Origin: Planctomycetota bacterium
GTDB taxonomy: Bacteria; Planctomycetota; Phycisphaerae; Sedimentisphaerales; Anaerobacaceae
Assembly (NCBI GenBank): GCA_013349615.1
Contig: DUZJ01000037.1
Span: 1 to 33,133 of the forward strand
DNA length: 33,133 nt
Reading direction: 5' to 3'
How positions within the stretch are numbered: the first letter of the stretch is position 1; each line of letters begins with the position of its first letter. The notes below the pieces were generated by a model that was given only the letters and a program-made list of their open reading frames with translations, was not told the DNA's origin and did no database searches. Below are positions 1-7,041 of the stretch, piece by piece. A program made the translations under genes and the position numbers.

Positions 1-998
1 AAATCTGTTCTGTCCAAATCGCTCTTACGCGCAGCCTCCCGGCGATACTTTTGAACAGCTTCTTTTCTTTCCTTACTTGTAATTTTATCTACAAGCGGAT
101 GCTCAGGCGCCAATACCATATAGGTCGCACCGAACAAGGTATCAGGGCGGGTAGTAAATACGCGAATGGTTTCATCAAAACCATCGACCTTGAAATCAAC
201 GTCTGCACCGACACTCTTGCCTATCCAATCGATTTGCAGTTTTTTTATCGATTCCGGCCAATCCACTTCGGCTAAATCTTCGAGCAGCCTTTCAGCGTAC
301 TTTGTTATTCGCAGCATCCACTGGCGCATCGGCTTTCTGATTACCGGATGGCCTCCACGTTCGCTAATGCCTCCGATGACTTCCTCATTCGCCAGGACGG
401 TCCCAAGAGCCGGGCACCAGTTGACGGCAACTTCGGCTTCATAAGCGAGTCGGTGGTCATCTATATACTTTTGCTTCTCGGCCGAACTCAAGCCATCAGG
501 AATTGGCAGCTCTTCAATCGGCCTGGCCCTTTGTTCGGTTTCGTCGAAGAAACTGTTGAAGAATTTTAGAAATATCCACTGTGTCCACTTGTAGTAATTC
601 GGGTCGGTGGTATTGACTTCGCGGTCCCAGTCATAACTAAAACCGAGCGATTTGATTTGCCTGCGGATGTTATCAACATTTTTCGCAGTTGTTGCTTTTG
701 GGTTTGTGCCTGTCTGTACGGCATACTGTTCCGCCGGCAAACCGAATGCGTCCCAGCCCATAGGATGCAGGACGTTAAAGCCTTTCATCCGTTTATAGCG
801 GGCGACTATATCGCTTGCGGTATAACCTTCCGGATGGCCAACGTGCAGGCCGGCAGCGCTGGGGTAGGGAAACATATCCAGCACATAGTATTTGGCCCTG
901 GAATCATCGCGGTCTTTTGCCTTGAATGTCTTGTGCTCGGCCCAGAACCGCTGCCATTTCTTTTCTATTGCATTGAAGTTGTAGCCGGCCTTTTTCAT
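1..998 (-). CDS. leuS: Leucyl-tRNA synthetase, N-terminal part (runs off the window)
   Basis: This class I aminoacyl-tRNA synthetase charges tRNA-Leu with leucine in the cytoplasm. Reading the minus strand from ATG 998 gives a continuous frame to the window edge, about 332 residues. The start reads [19 protein letters not shown], followed by the [20 protein letters not shown] segment in which HVGH (about residues 52-55) is the class I HIGH motif. Further on are [16 protein letters not shown], an [15 protein letters not shown] segment, and the editing-domain beginning ([20 protein letters not shown]), all typical of bacterial LeuS. The C-terminal half, including KMSKS, lies outside the window. 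The ribosome binding site is weak (GAGAAAA just before the ATG). The neighbouring gene is divergent. Confidence 0.96.
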   Translation of the reverse strand, partial: MKKAGYNFNAIEKKWQRFWAEHKTFKAKDRDDSRAKYYVLDMFPYPSAAGLHVGHPEGYTASDIVARYKRMKGFNVLHPMGWDAFGLPAEQYAVQTGTNPKATTAKNVDNIRRQIKSLGFSYDWDREVNTTDPNYYKWTQWIFLKFFNSFFDETEQRARPIEELPIPDGLSSAEKQKYIDDHRLAYEAEVAVNWCPALGTVLANEEVIGGISERGGHPVIRKPMRQWMLRITKYAERLLEDLAEVDWPESIKKLQIDWIGKSVGADVDFKVDGFDETIRVFTTRPDTLFGATYMVLAPEHPLVDKITSKERKEAVQKYRREAARKSDLDRTD

Positions 999-1249
999 TT
1001 TTCTCAATCTTTTATCATATCATTTCATTCGTTTTATAAGTTTTCGTCACAAGATAAATTAAATATCCAATAAAATCCACTAAAATCCGTTGGCTGTTGA
1101 AACCAAAAATTCAGCAGAACCAGAAGGACATGGCCCTTGGAGAGGCATTGCTGATTCAGTTTAAGCAGATGTCTCACTTCCTGCATCAACGCGACAAAAT
1201 TCACAAAAATCAATTCGACCGACGTGTGTTGGGAATAAAAAAATGGGTC

Positions 1250-1269
1250 CCTGCCTTCGCGGGAATGAC
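1250..1269 (+). repeat. Partial copy of dispersed GCGGGAATGAC palindromic repeat
   Basis: The segment CCTGCCTTCGCGGGAATGAC matches the right end of the fuller element at 2406-2492, which ends CGATTTCGCGGGAATGAC. Only half of the element is present. Confidence 0.6.
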
Positions 1270-1276
1270 AATAAGG

Positions 1277-1295
1277 CGTCGCCGTTCCGGCGACG
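1277..1295. repeat. Perfect hairpin CGTCGCCG-TTC-CGGCGACG
   Basis: An 8-bp perfect GC-rich stem with a 3-nt loop lies right after the partial dispersed repeat. No T-run follows on either strand, so it is not a standard terminator. It may be part of the repeat unit. Confidence 0.55.
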
Positions 1296-1341
1296 GCTAA
1301 ACGTGTAATGGGGCGGTGGGGATTGGTGTTTTGGATTTAAC

Positions 1342-1370
1342 TTGTGGGTACGGCTGGACGATAGTATAAT
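1342..1370 (+). promoter_or_regulatory. Sigma-70-type promoter for the cyclophilin gene
   Basis: The -35 box TTGTGG (1342-1347) and the perfect -10 box TATAAT (1365-1370) are separated by exactly 17 bases. This predicts a transcript start near 1377 and a leader of about 64 nt before the ATG at 1441. Confidence 0.6.
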
Positions 1371-1440
1371 GCGAATTAGGTGTGGCGGAAATTGGTTCTG
1401 CCGGAATAGAAGCCGTTAAACTGAGCTGAGGAGCAATTTT

Positions 1441-2355
1441 ATGAAGACAAGAAAATCTTACCTTTTGATTGCGATGATGTTGGTAGTTGTTTGTGCAGTT
1501 GGATTGAGCATCGGCGCTCGTTCGGAAAAGAAAGACGTGTTGACGACAGGGGAGAAAGCGACAGGCACAAAAGCAGAGAGCCGTTTCAAGACTGAGATGG
1601 ACAAGATAAGCTATATTATTGGCATGCAAATCGGTACCGATATGAAGTCTCAAGGCATAGAGCCTAATGTGAAACTGCTGGCCGAAGGTATCGAAGAAGC
1701 GCTGGCCGGGAAAGAGCCTGCGATAAACCAGGCCGAACAGCAGAGTATCATGATGGAGTTTCAACGAAAAATGCGTGAAAAGATGCAGGAAAAACAACGG
1801 TCGGAGGCGATGAAGAACGTGGGCAAAGCAAGTGCATGGAAATTGCAACTCAAAAAGCCGGAATTGATGAAGTTCGATTCCAATAAGGACTACTTCTGGA
1901 TTCTGGAGACGAGTAAAGGAAGGATACGCATCAAACTTATGCCGGACATCGCTCCTATGCATGTTACGAGTACAATCTTTTTGACGAAAAAAGGCTTTTA
2001 TGACGGATTGACTTTTCATCGTGTCATTCCGGGTTTTATGACGCAGGGCGGCTGTCCGCTCGGCACGGGAACCGGCGGGCCGGGTTATAAATATGGCGGC
2101 GAAATTAAACCCAATGTGAAACATGACAGGCCTTACCTTCTGAGTATGGCGAACGCGGGGCCCGGAACGGATGGGAGCCAGTTCTTCCTTACATTCAAAG
2201 CGACGCCCTGGCTTGACGGGAAACATACCATCTTTGGTGAAATAGTTTCGGGCCAGGATGTTATGAAAAAACTGGAAGACGCCGGCAGCCCAAATGGAAC
2301 ACCCAAGGAAAAATTACTAATCATCAAGGCGCGTATTGAAGAGAAAGGTAAGTAA
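1441..2355 (+). CDS. Secreted peptidyl-prolyl isomerase: FKBP_N-like region fused to a cyclophilin domain
   Basis: This is predicted to be an extracytoplasmic protein-folding enzyme that isomerises X-Pro bonds. Residues 1-26 form a signal peptide (MKTRKSYLLIAMMLVVVCAV...). Residues about 55-125 (DKISYIIGMQIGTDMKSQG, then a charged helix) resemble the helical dimerisation module FKBP_N that precedes the catalytic domain in FkpA/Mip isomerases. The catalytic domain that follows is instead a cyclophilin, about residues 150-300, with FHRVIPGFMTQGG (catalytic Arg and Phe), GTDGSQFFLT and PWLDGKHTIFG (the Trp of the cyclosporin pocket). The start is set by TGAGGAG at 1427-1433, 7 bases before the ATG. 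It has its own promoter and no co-oriented partner close by. Confidence 0.92.
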   Translation: MKTRKSYLLIAMMLVVVCAVGLSIGARSEKKDVLTTGEKATGTKAESRFKTEMDKISYIIGMQIGTDMKSQGIEPNVKLLAEGIEEALAGKEPAINQAEQQSIMMEFQRKMREKMQEKQRSEAMKNVGKASAWKLQLKKPELMKFDSNKDYFWILETSKGRIRIKLMPDIAPMHVTSTIFLTKKGFYDGLTFHRVIPGFMTQGGCPLGTGTGGPGYKYGGEIKPNVKHDRPYLLSMANAGPGTDGSQFFLTFKATPWLDGKHTIFGEIVSGQDVMKKLEDAGSPNGTPKEKLLIIKARIEEKGK

Positions 2356-2405
2356 TCTTGTGAAGAGTTAATTAGTTCCTGTTGCGGAAAGCCGAAATTG
2401 GCAAT

Positions 2406-2492
2406 GTCACCCCTGCGAAAGCAGGGGTCTATGGCCTAAAAACTGGATTCCCGCTCCGTCTAAAGCCGGATCTGCGATTTCGCGGGAATGAC
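2406..2492. repeat. Dispersed two-hairpin palindromic repeat (REP/MITE-like)
   Basis: This 87-bp element starts GTCAC and ends GTCA-complementary AATGAC. The left part is a perfect hairpin, CCCCTGC-GAAA-GCAGGGG (2410-2427), with a GAAA tetraloop. The right part pairs ATTCCCGC (2447-2454) with GCGGGAAT (2482-2489). A half copy lies at 1250-1269. It follows the cyclophilin gene and could also act as a transcript-end structure. Confidence 0.7.
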
Positions 2493-2640
2493 AAAATGTT
2501 GTTTCCACAACAGATACTATTTAATAGATTCCTCGACTGCGCAAGCAGAATAGAGAAAATCAAACTTACACACAATACCTGACTCTATCCACGAAAACGA
2601 GCCACTTGCACAAAGCAGCTTTCTATCTTATCATAGGCTT

Positions 2641-3060
2641 ATGGTGAAAACAAAAAAGATACAAGTCCGAACAAAAGGCAATTGTGATATCGTTAATATC
2701 ACCGAGCAGGTCGGGGAGGTTGCAGCACAAACGGGTGTTAGTGAGGGAACTGTTACGCTTTTTAATGTCGGCTCAACGGCGGGAATTACAACGACGGAGT
2801 ATGAGCCGGGGCTGGTCAATTACGATATTCGCGCTGCGTTCGAGAAAATCGCACCGACAAATGGCCGCTATGAGCACGAAGAGACCTGGCACGACGATAA
2901 TGGGCACTCCCATGTGCGTGCTTCCCTGCTGGGGCCATCTCTGAGTGTGCCGGTGGTTGACGGGCGACTTACTTTAGGGACGTGGCAGCAAATCATCCTG
3001 GTCGATTTCGATACCAGGCCAAGAACAAGAACGGTCATCTGCCAGATAACCGGCGAGTAA
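2641..3060 (+). CDS. YjbQ/UPF0047 family protein
   Basis: This 139-residue protein matches the whole of the YjbQ (UPF0047) family, a small beta-barrel-like trimer fold. Members have been linked to a weak thiamine-phosphate synthase activity, but the true role is not settled. Recognisable family blocks are TLFNVGSTAGITTTEYEPGL (about residues 41-60), the metal-binding-looking HDDNGHSHVRASLLGPSLSV (about 84-103), GTWQQIILVDFDTRPRTR and the C-terminal VICQITGE. The conserved acidic and His residues of the family are intact. No strong ribosome binding site is visible before the ATG. There is no signal peptide, so it is cytoplasmic. The neighbours give no clue to its role. Confidence 0.9.
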   Translation: MVKTKKIQVRTKGNCDIVNITEQVGEVAAQTGVSEGTVTLFNVGSTAGITTTEYEPGLVNYDIRAAFEKIAPTNGRYEHEETWHDDNGHSHVRASLLGPSLSVPVVDGRLTLGTWQQIILVDFDTRPRTRTVICQITGE

Positions 3061-3064
3061 ACAA

Positions 3065-3093
3065 TTGACTATTTACTGTTTACTATTTATTAT
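3065..3093 (+). promoter_or_regulatory. Candidate promoter for the FlgI-like lipoprotein gene
   Basis: TTGACT (3065-3070) and TATTAT (3088-3093) are 17 bases apart, giving a predicted start near 3100 and a leader of about 65 nt. The stretch is AT-rich and internally repetitive (TTTACTGTTTACTATTTATT), so chance matches are more likely than usual. Confidence 0.45.
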
Positions 3094-3164
3094 TGAAGTG
3101 AACGGATATTTAGCAAGAACCGTAAATAATTAACAGTAATAGTTTATTTGAGTCTCCTATTACT

Positions 3165-4769
3165 ATGGATATCCGGCGTGTAAAAACAGTTTGCGTAATG
3201 AGCATGCTGCTTATTGGTTTCCATATAGGCGGCTGTGGGGATGGGGGGCGAGAAAGAACATCAGGACTTGTCCTCGATAAAGAACTGGGCACTACAATAG
3301 GGTCGCTGGCGGAGGTGGTCTCTGTTGGTTTGCTCGGCGTTGAAGGATACGGGGTAGTGGGTGGATTGAGAGGAACAGGCTCTGCGGAATGTCCGCCAGA
3401 ACTTAGAGCATACCTCGAACAATATATCCTGAAGCAATTGCCCGAGCCCAGAATGAATGTTGAACGATTTATCAGCAGTCACGATACCGCTGTAGTATCA
3501 GTGAAGGGACAGATGCCGGCAGCCGTTATGAAAAACCAACATTTCGATGTTAGAGTATCCGCCCTGCCTGGTACGCAAACAACTTCCCTGGAAGGCGGCT
3601 GGTTGTATAAGGCTGAACTCAATCAAGCAGGCAGATTCGGCGCCTCTACACAAGTCTTAGCTGCGGCGGAAGGCCCGGTCTTTGTAGATACGCTCGGCAG
3701 CGGCAGAACGGATAAAGTCAGCTATGTTCTTGGTGGAGGAAGGGTGCTTGATGAGTATCCGGTAAGTCTGGTACTTCGGAAGCCGGATTTCAGAATTGCA
3801 AACGCAGCTCGCAATCGCCTGAATTGGCGTTTTGGGCCTAACACAGCGAGAGCAGTTTCGCCCAGACAGATTGAATTGAATGTGCCGGCTAAATATGGCG
3901 ACCGAAAACAGCGGTTCATCTCAATCGTCAAGACAATGTATCTTGCGCAAACGCGGGAAATTACAAAAGAGAGAATAAAGACGTTTGCTGGAAGACTTGC
4001 TGTTTCACAAGACAAGGAGGCAAGTGAGATTGCTCTTGAGGCGATAGGCAATGAGAGCCTCGGCAAGCTGTCAGCTCTGTTGAATTCGCGTTATGAAGAG
4101 GTGCGTCTGCGAGCAGCCAGATGTATGCTTAATCTGGGCAGTGACGTTGGTGTGGAGACCCTTGGGAAAATAGCAATGGACAAGGCTTCGGCGTATCGGG
4201 TGGAGGCCCTGGAGGCGGTCACGGCGACGGCGAGGCGCAATGATGCGGCTGCGATATCACGACTACTGCTGCAGGATGAAGATTTTAATATCAGATTGGC
4301 TGCATACGAGCAACTTCGAAAATTAGATGATATTGCTGTAACACGAAGGCCCATCGCACGTAGTTTTCATCTGGAACAAATTGCACAAACAGCACCCAAG
4401 GCGATTTTTGTTTCGCGCAGCGGCAAGCCTCGAATTGTGTTGTTCGGCGCACCGATATTCTGCCGAGACAATGTCTTTGTGCAGTCAGCCAACGGCGAGA
4501 TAACAATAGACTCGCGGGCCGGTCAAAAATACGTCTCGGTGATGCGTAAACATCCCACACGACCTACGATGATAGGTCCATTGAAAAGCTCTCGTGAACT
4601 CTGCGATATTATTGAAACAGTCTGCGAAGAGCCGCTTAAAAGGACTGAGCAAGGACGCCTTGGTTTAGGTGTCTCGTATGCCGATATGATAGCTCTTTTG
4701 AAGCAGATGTGCGAGAAAGGGGCTATAGAAGCGGAGTTTAAGGCTGGGCCCCTGCCGAGAATCGAATAA
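3165..4769 (+). CDS. FlgI-like lipoprotein with HEAT-type repeats
   Basis: The protein has 534 residues. An N-terminal export signal ends in a lipobox (IGGC, Cys 24), which predicts a lipoprotein. Residues about 40-260 resemble the flagellar P-ring protein FlgI: GVEGYGVVGGLRGTGS (FlgI has GYGLVVGLNGTGD), VSVKGQMPAAVMKNQHFDV, VSALPGTQTTSLEGGWLY, and an AAAEGPVFVD strand. Residues about 270-390 are paired helices of HEAT type (for example EEVRLRAARCMLNLGSDVG, FNIRLAAYEQLRKL). The C-terminal 140 residues are not recognised. True FlgI is a soluble periplasmic ring subunit without HEAT repeats, and no flagellar gene lies nearby, so a motility role is doubtful. An envelope-scaffold role is an inference only. 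No clear Shine-Dalgarno precedes ATG 3165. Confidence 0.75.
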   Translation: MDIRRVKTVCVMSMLLIGFHIGGCGDGGRERTSGLVLDKELGTTIGSLAEVVSVGLLGVEGYGVVGGLRGTGSAECPPELRAYLEQYILKQLPEPRMNVERFISSHDTAVVSVKGQMPAAVMKNQHFDVRVSALPGTQTTSLEGGWLYKAELNQAGRFGASTQVLAAAEGPVFVDTLGSGRTDKVSYVLGGGRVLDEYPVSLVLRKPDFRIANAARNRLNWRFGPNTARAVSPRQIELNVPAKYGDRKQRFISIVKTMYLAQTREITKERIKTFAGRLAVSQDKEASEIALEAIGNESLGKLSALLNSRYEEVRLRAARCMLNLGSDVGVETLGKIAMDKASAYRVEALEAVTATARRNDAAAISRLLLQDEDFNIRLAAYEQLRKLDDIAVTRRPIARSFHLEQIAQTAPKAIFVSRSGKPRIVLFGAPIFCRDNVFVQSANGEITIDSRAGQKYVSVMRKHPTRPTMIGPLKSSRELCDIIETVCEEPLKRTEQGRLGLGVSYADMIALLKQMCEKGAIEAEFKAGPLPRIE

Positions 4770-4806
4770 GGCAGATTTTTGACGTTATTTCGACCGGTTT
4801 GCACTG

Positions 4807-4828
4807 TACGTCTTTATGACGTATTTCT
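4807..4828 (+). terminator. Possible weak rho-independent terminator
   Basis: A perfect 6-bp stem TACGTC-TTTAT-GACGTA is followed by TTTCTT. It lies 38 bases after the FlgI-like gene. The stem is short and the T tract interrupted. Confidence 0.35.
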
Positions 4829-4900
4829 TATCGCGTTTTCCCTTCTATATTCAGGCAAAAATTTGCACGTTGCGCAGGTCTGAAAAAAACCATTTTTTGC

Positions 4901-4928
4901 TTGAAATATGATGGAAATACGGTATGCT
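4901..4928 (+). promoter_or_regulatory. Candidate promoter for the beta-helix protein gene
   Basis: TTGAAA (4901-4906) and TATGCT (4923-4928) are 16 bases apart. A start near 4935 would give a leader of about 135 nt before the ATG at 5071. Confidence 0.4.
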
Positions 4929-4964
4929 GTTTATATGTGTTTTTAGGCTATCCGGGAGGGAACA

Positions 4965-4986
4965 GCTAAAATGCGTTTCTTTTAGC
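4965..4986 (+). promoter_or_regulatory. Leader hairpin upstream of the beta-helix protein gene
   Basis: GCTAAAA (4965-4971) pairs perfectly with TTTTAGC (4980-4986) around an 8-nt loop, inside the predicted untranslated leader. GGGAGGG at 4954-4960 and a four-codon ATG reading frame (4971-4985) overlap it. I recognise no known riboswitch class. Confidence 0.3.
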
Positions 4987-5057
4987 ACTTCTCCTGAGTT
5001 GCCATGGTACGGTCGAGTTTTTACAATGCATAAAAGCGTAAAAAATACACTTATTTC

Positions 5058-5064
5058 AGGAGGG
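5058..5064 (+). promoter_or_regulatory. Ribosome binding site that sets the start at 5071
   Basis: AGGAGGG lies 6 bases before ATG 5071. The same frame is open back to 4924, but the upstream ATGs (4924, 5026) lack such a site and the signal peptide fits the 5071 start. Confidence 0.8.
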
Positions 5065-5070
5065 CAAAAA

Positions 5071-6696
5071 ATGCGGAAAGCAAATCCAAGCACGTCGCTG
5101 TTAATGCCAGTATTGCTCGTAGGGATGGTTTGCAGCATTGCTGTAGGAAGAACCGTCTACGTTGACAACGATGGGCCTGCGGATTTCCATACGATTCAGG
5201 CAGCTATCGACGATTCCAACGACGGCGATACCATCATCGCTGCTGATGGCACTTATACCGGCAAGGGCAATCGAGATATCGGTTTTCTCGGCAAAACAAT
5301 TACCGTCCGCAGCGAAAACGGCCCTGAAAACTGCATAATCGACGTTAAGGCGTCACAATCTGACTGGCATAATGCATTCTACCTGCATGAAGGAGAGAAT
5401 AAAAAGTCCACAATTGACGGCTTTACTATTACCGGCGGCTATACGTATCTGGGTGGTGGGATTCAATGCAACAACAGCAGCCCTACTATTAAGAATTGTA
5501 TAATTACGAAAAACACAGCCGGCTGGGGTGGTGGTATTATGCTTGAAGAGAGCAATGCATCAGTTATTCACTGTATTATCAGTAACAATGTAGTCTGGGA
5601 CGGCGGTGGTGGTATATTTAATCAGTACTACAGTACTTCCACCATCAATAGCTGTACAATTACAGGAAACAAGGCGGCATTTATAGGCGGTATTTTGTGT
5701 TACAGTAGTAAAGCAAGTGTGAAAAATTGTGTGCTCCGGGCCAACCGTTCATGGTATGAAAGTGAAGTTCGTTTGCACGATTCGTCAATCAGTGTATCAT
5801 ACTGTAATATATCGGGAGGGAAATCATCGGTATATGTTGATGAGACAAGTACGCTATACTGGGGCCAAGGGAATATTGATGCCGATCCCTGCTTTGGTGA
5901 GCCGGGTTACTGGGACGCCAACGGGACACCTGAAGATGAAAATGATGATTTCTGGGTGGAAGGTGATTATCATTTGAAGTCGCAGGCGGGCAGGTGGGAC
6001 GCAAACGAGGGACGATGGACGATAGACGAGGTAACGAGTTCGTGTATTGATGCAGGGGATCCGATGAGTCCTATTGGTCTTGAGCCATTTCCGAATGGCG
6101 GCAGGATTAATATGGGGGCGTACGGCGGGACGGCAGAAGCAAGTAAATCATACTTTGGCGAGCCGGTTTGCGAAACGATTGTCGCAGGGGATATAAACGG
6201 AGACTGTAAGGTAAATTTCAAGGACTTTGCACTTATGGCTTTGCACTGGCTGGAGGACAGCAATCTTGATCGCTATTGTATAGTTGAAGACGATGTAAAA
6301 TACTGCATTAGAACGGACAAGTCGGTTTATCATTTGGGAGAGACAGTTGGAATCTTATACAGGATTACTAATCTGAGAAGTGTACCTGTGAGTTTAGGAT
6401 GGACTAATTTTTTGCCCCCATCCTGTTATCACTTCGTTATCGCGTACGAAAACGGCGAACATGTTTGGCTGTGGTTATGGCGAAGGCTTCCGATTCCTTC
6501 TTGGGAGTTTATTTTGGATGCATATGAGTCGAAAGAATACGAAATCGGCTGGGACATGATAAACGATAATGGGACAGCTCAAACGGAAGACGACTTTCCA
6601 GCAGGTCCCGGTGTTTACAATATAACCGGAGAATTACTCGCCGGTGACGAAGAAGACAGGGTGAGAGTCTCCGTGTCTGTTAATGTGAGAGAGTGA
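5071..6696 (+). CDS. Secreted right-handed beta-helix protein with dockerin-like and BsuPI-like domains
   Basis: The protein has 541 residues from ATG 5071. Residues 1-26 are a signal peptide (LLMPVLLVGMVCSIAVG). Residues about 28-350 form a right-handed parallel beta-helix of the Pel9A/NosD/PbH1 kind, with the usual first turn VDNDGPADFHTIQAAIDDSN and repeated coils such as SSPTIKNCIITKNTAGWGGG and STINSCTITGNKAAFIGG. A GRINMGAYGGTAEAS segment closes the helix. Residues about 371-398 (AGDINGDCKVNFKDFALMA) are a Ca-binding dockerin-like EF-hand motif common in planctomycete exported proteins. Residues about 410-541 (SVYHLGETVGILYRITN...) look like a BsuPI-type beta-sandwich. Polysaccharide binding or cleavage is plausible, but no catalytic triad can be assigned. 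It is surface or extracellular by inference. Confidence 0.82.
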   Translation: MRKANPSTSLLMPVLLVGMVCSIAVGRTVYVDNDGPADFHTIQAAIDDSNDGDTIIAADGTYTGKGNRDIGFLGKTITVRSENGPENCIIDVKASQSDWHNAFYLHEGENKKSTIDGFTITGGYTYLGGGIQCNNSSPTIKNCIITKNTAGWGGGIMLEESNASVIHCIISNNVVWDGGGGIFNQYYSTSTINSCTITGNKAAFIGGILCYSSKASVKNCVLRANRSWYESEVRLHDSSISVSYCNISGGKSSVYVDETSTLYWGQGNIDADPCFGEPGYWDANGTPEDENDDFWVEGDYHLKSQAGRWDANEGRWTIDEVTSSCIDAGDPMSPIGLEPFPNGGRINMGAYGGTAEASKSYFGEPVCETIVAGDINGDCKVNFKDFALMALHWLEDSNLDRYCIVEDDVKYCIRTDKSVYHLGETVGILYRITNLRSVPVSLGWTNFLPPSCYHFVIAYENGEHVWLWLWRRLPIPSWEFILDAYESKEYEIGWDMINDNGTAQTEDDFPAGPGVYNITGELLAGDEEDRVRVSVSVNVRE

Positions 6697-6843
6697 ATCA
6701 CAATTGTGCGGTCAAAGGCTGGAGAATAAAAGAGAGTGCCCCCACCCTCTTGCTGCTCGGCTTTGGCGTCCTTTTATTTGATTCTTTCCTGTTTTGTACG
6801 TATCCAGCCTGATTTATTCTCAGTTGGTTTTGACATTCCTTCG

Positions 6844-6872
6844 TTGCACTTCTGCCTGTCTTTTTGTAGTAT
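6844..6872 (+). promoter_or_regulatory. Candidate promoter upstream of smc
   Basis: TTGCAC (6844-6849) and TAGTAT (6867-6872) are 17 bases apart. It would drive the small ORF at 6922 and smc. Confidence 0.35.
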
Positions 6873-6921
6873 ATATGTGAGTTTACCGGCCAAAAAAGGC
6901 ATATCACACGAAGGGTAAAAT

Positions 6922-7026
6922 ATGCAGGCTAATTGTCAAGAGAAACGAGGCGTTCGGCCGATAATAAAAGTAAAAGTTGACCAGAATGGAGTGCGCCGGC
7001 AGGGTGACACGAATTATCGGATGTAA
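6922..7026 (+). CDS. Possible 34-residue leader peptide upstream of smc
   Basis: ATG 6922 is preceded by AAGGG (6911-6915) at good spacing and opens a 34-codon frame ending in TAA 15 bases before the smc ATG. The peptide is basic: MQANCQEKRG, then VRPIIKVKVD, QNGVRRQGDT and NYRM. I do not recognise it. Its placement, ribosome binding site and close spacing to smc suggest translational coupling or a genuine microprotein. A chance ORF of this length is equally possible. Confidence 0.35.
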   Translation: MQANCQEKRGVRPIIKVKVDQNGVRRQGDTNYRM

Positions 7027-7041
7027 CTATAGGGTGAAATA

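Larger units (their letters stand above)
999..1440. other. Intergenic region between leuS and the cyclophilin gene
   Basis: This divergent gap has no convincing gene. It contains a partial copy of a dispersed repeat ending in CGCGGGAATGAC (about 1250-1269), a hairpin at 1277-1295, and a well-formed promoter at 1342-1370 for the gene that follows. A short plus-strand frame here lacks coding character and runs into the repeat. Confidence 0.6.
6697..7041. other. Intergenic region before smc
   Basis: This stretch has low GC at its centre. It holds a candidate promoter (6844-6872) and a possible 34-codon ORF (6922-7026). Nothing else is recognisable apart from a 10-bp palindrome CACAATTGTG at 6699-6708, just after the preceding stop. 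Confidence 0.5.

Noticed and set aside
1297-2226. Long minus-strand frame (309 codons) opposite the cyclophilin gene
   Set aside because: It is antisense to a clear domain protein, is rich in His, Phe and Arg without a recognisable fold, and has no ribosome binding site.
4924-5070. N-terminal extension of the beta-helix protein
   Set aside because: It would place 49 non-signal residues before a clear signal peptide, while AGGAGGG fits the start at 5071.
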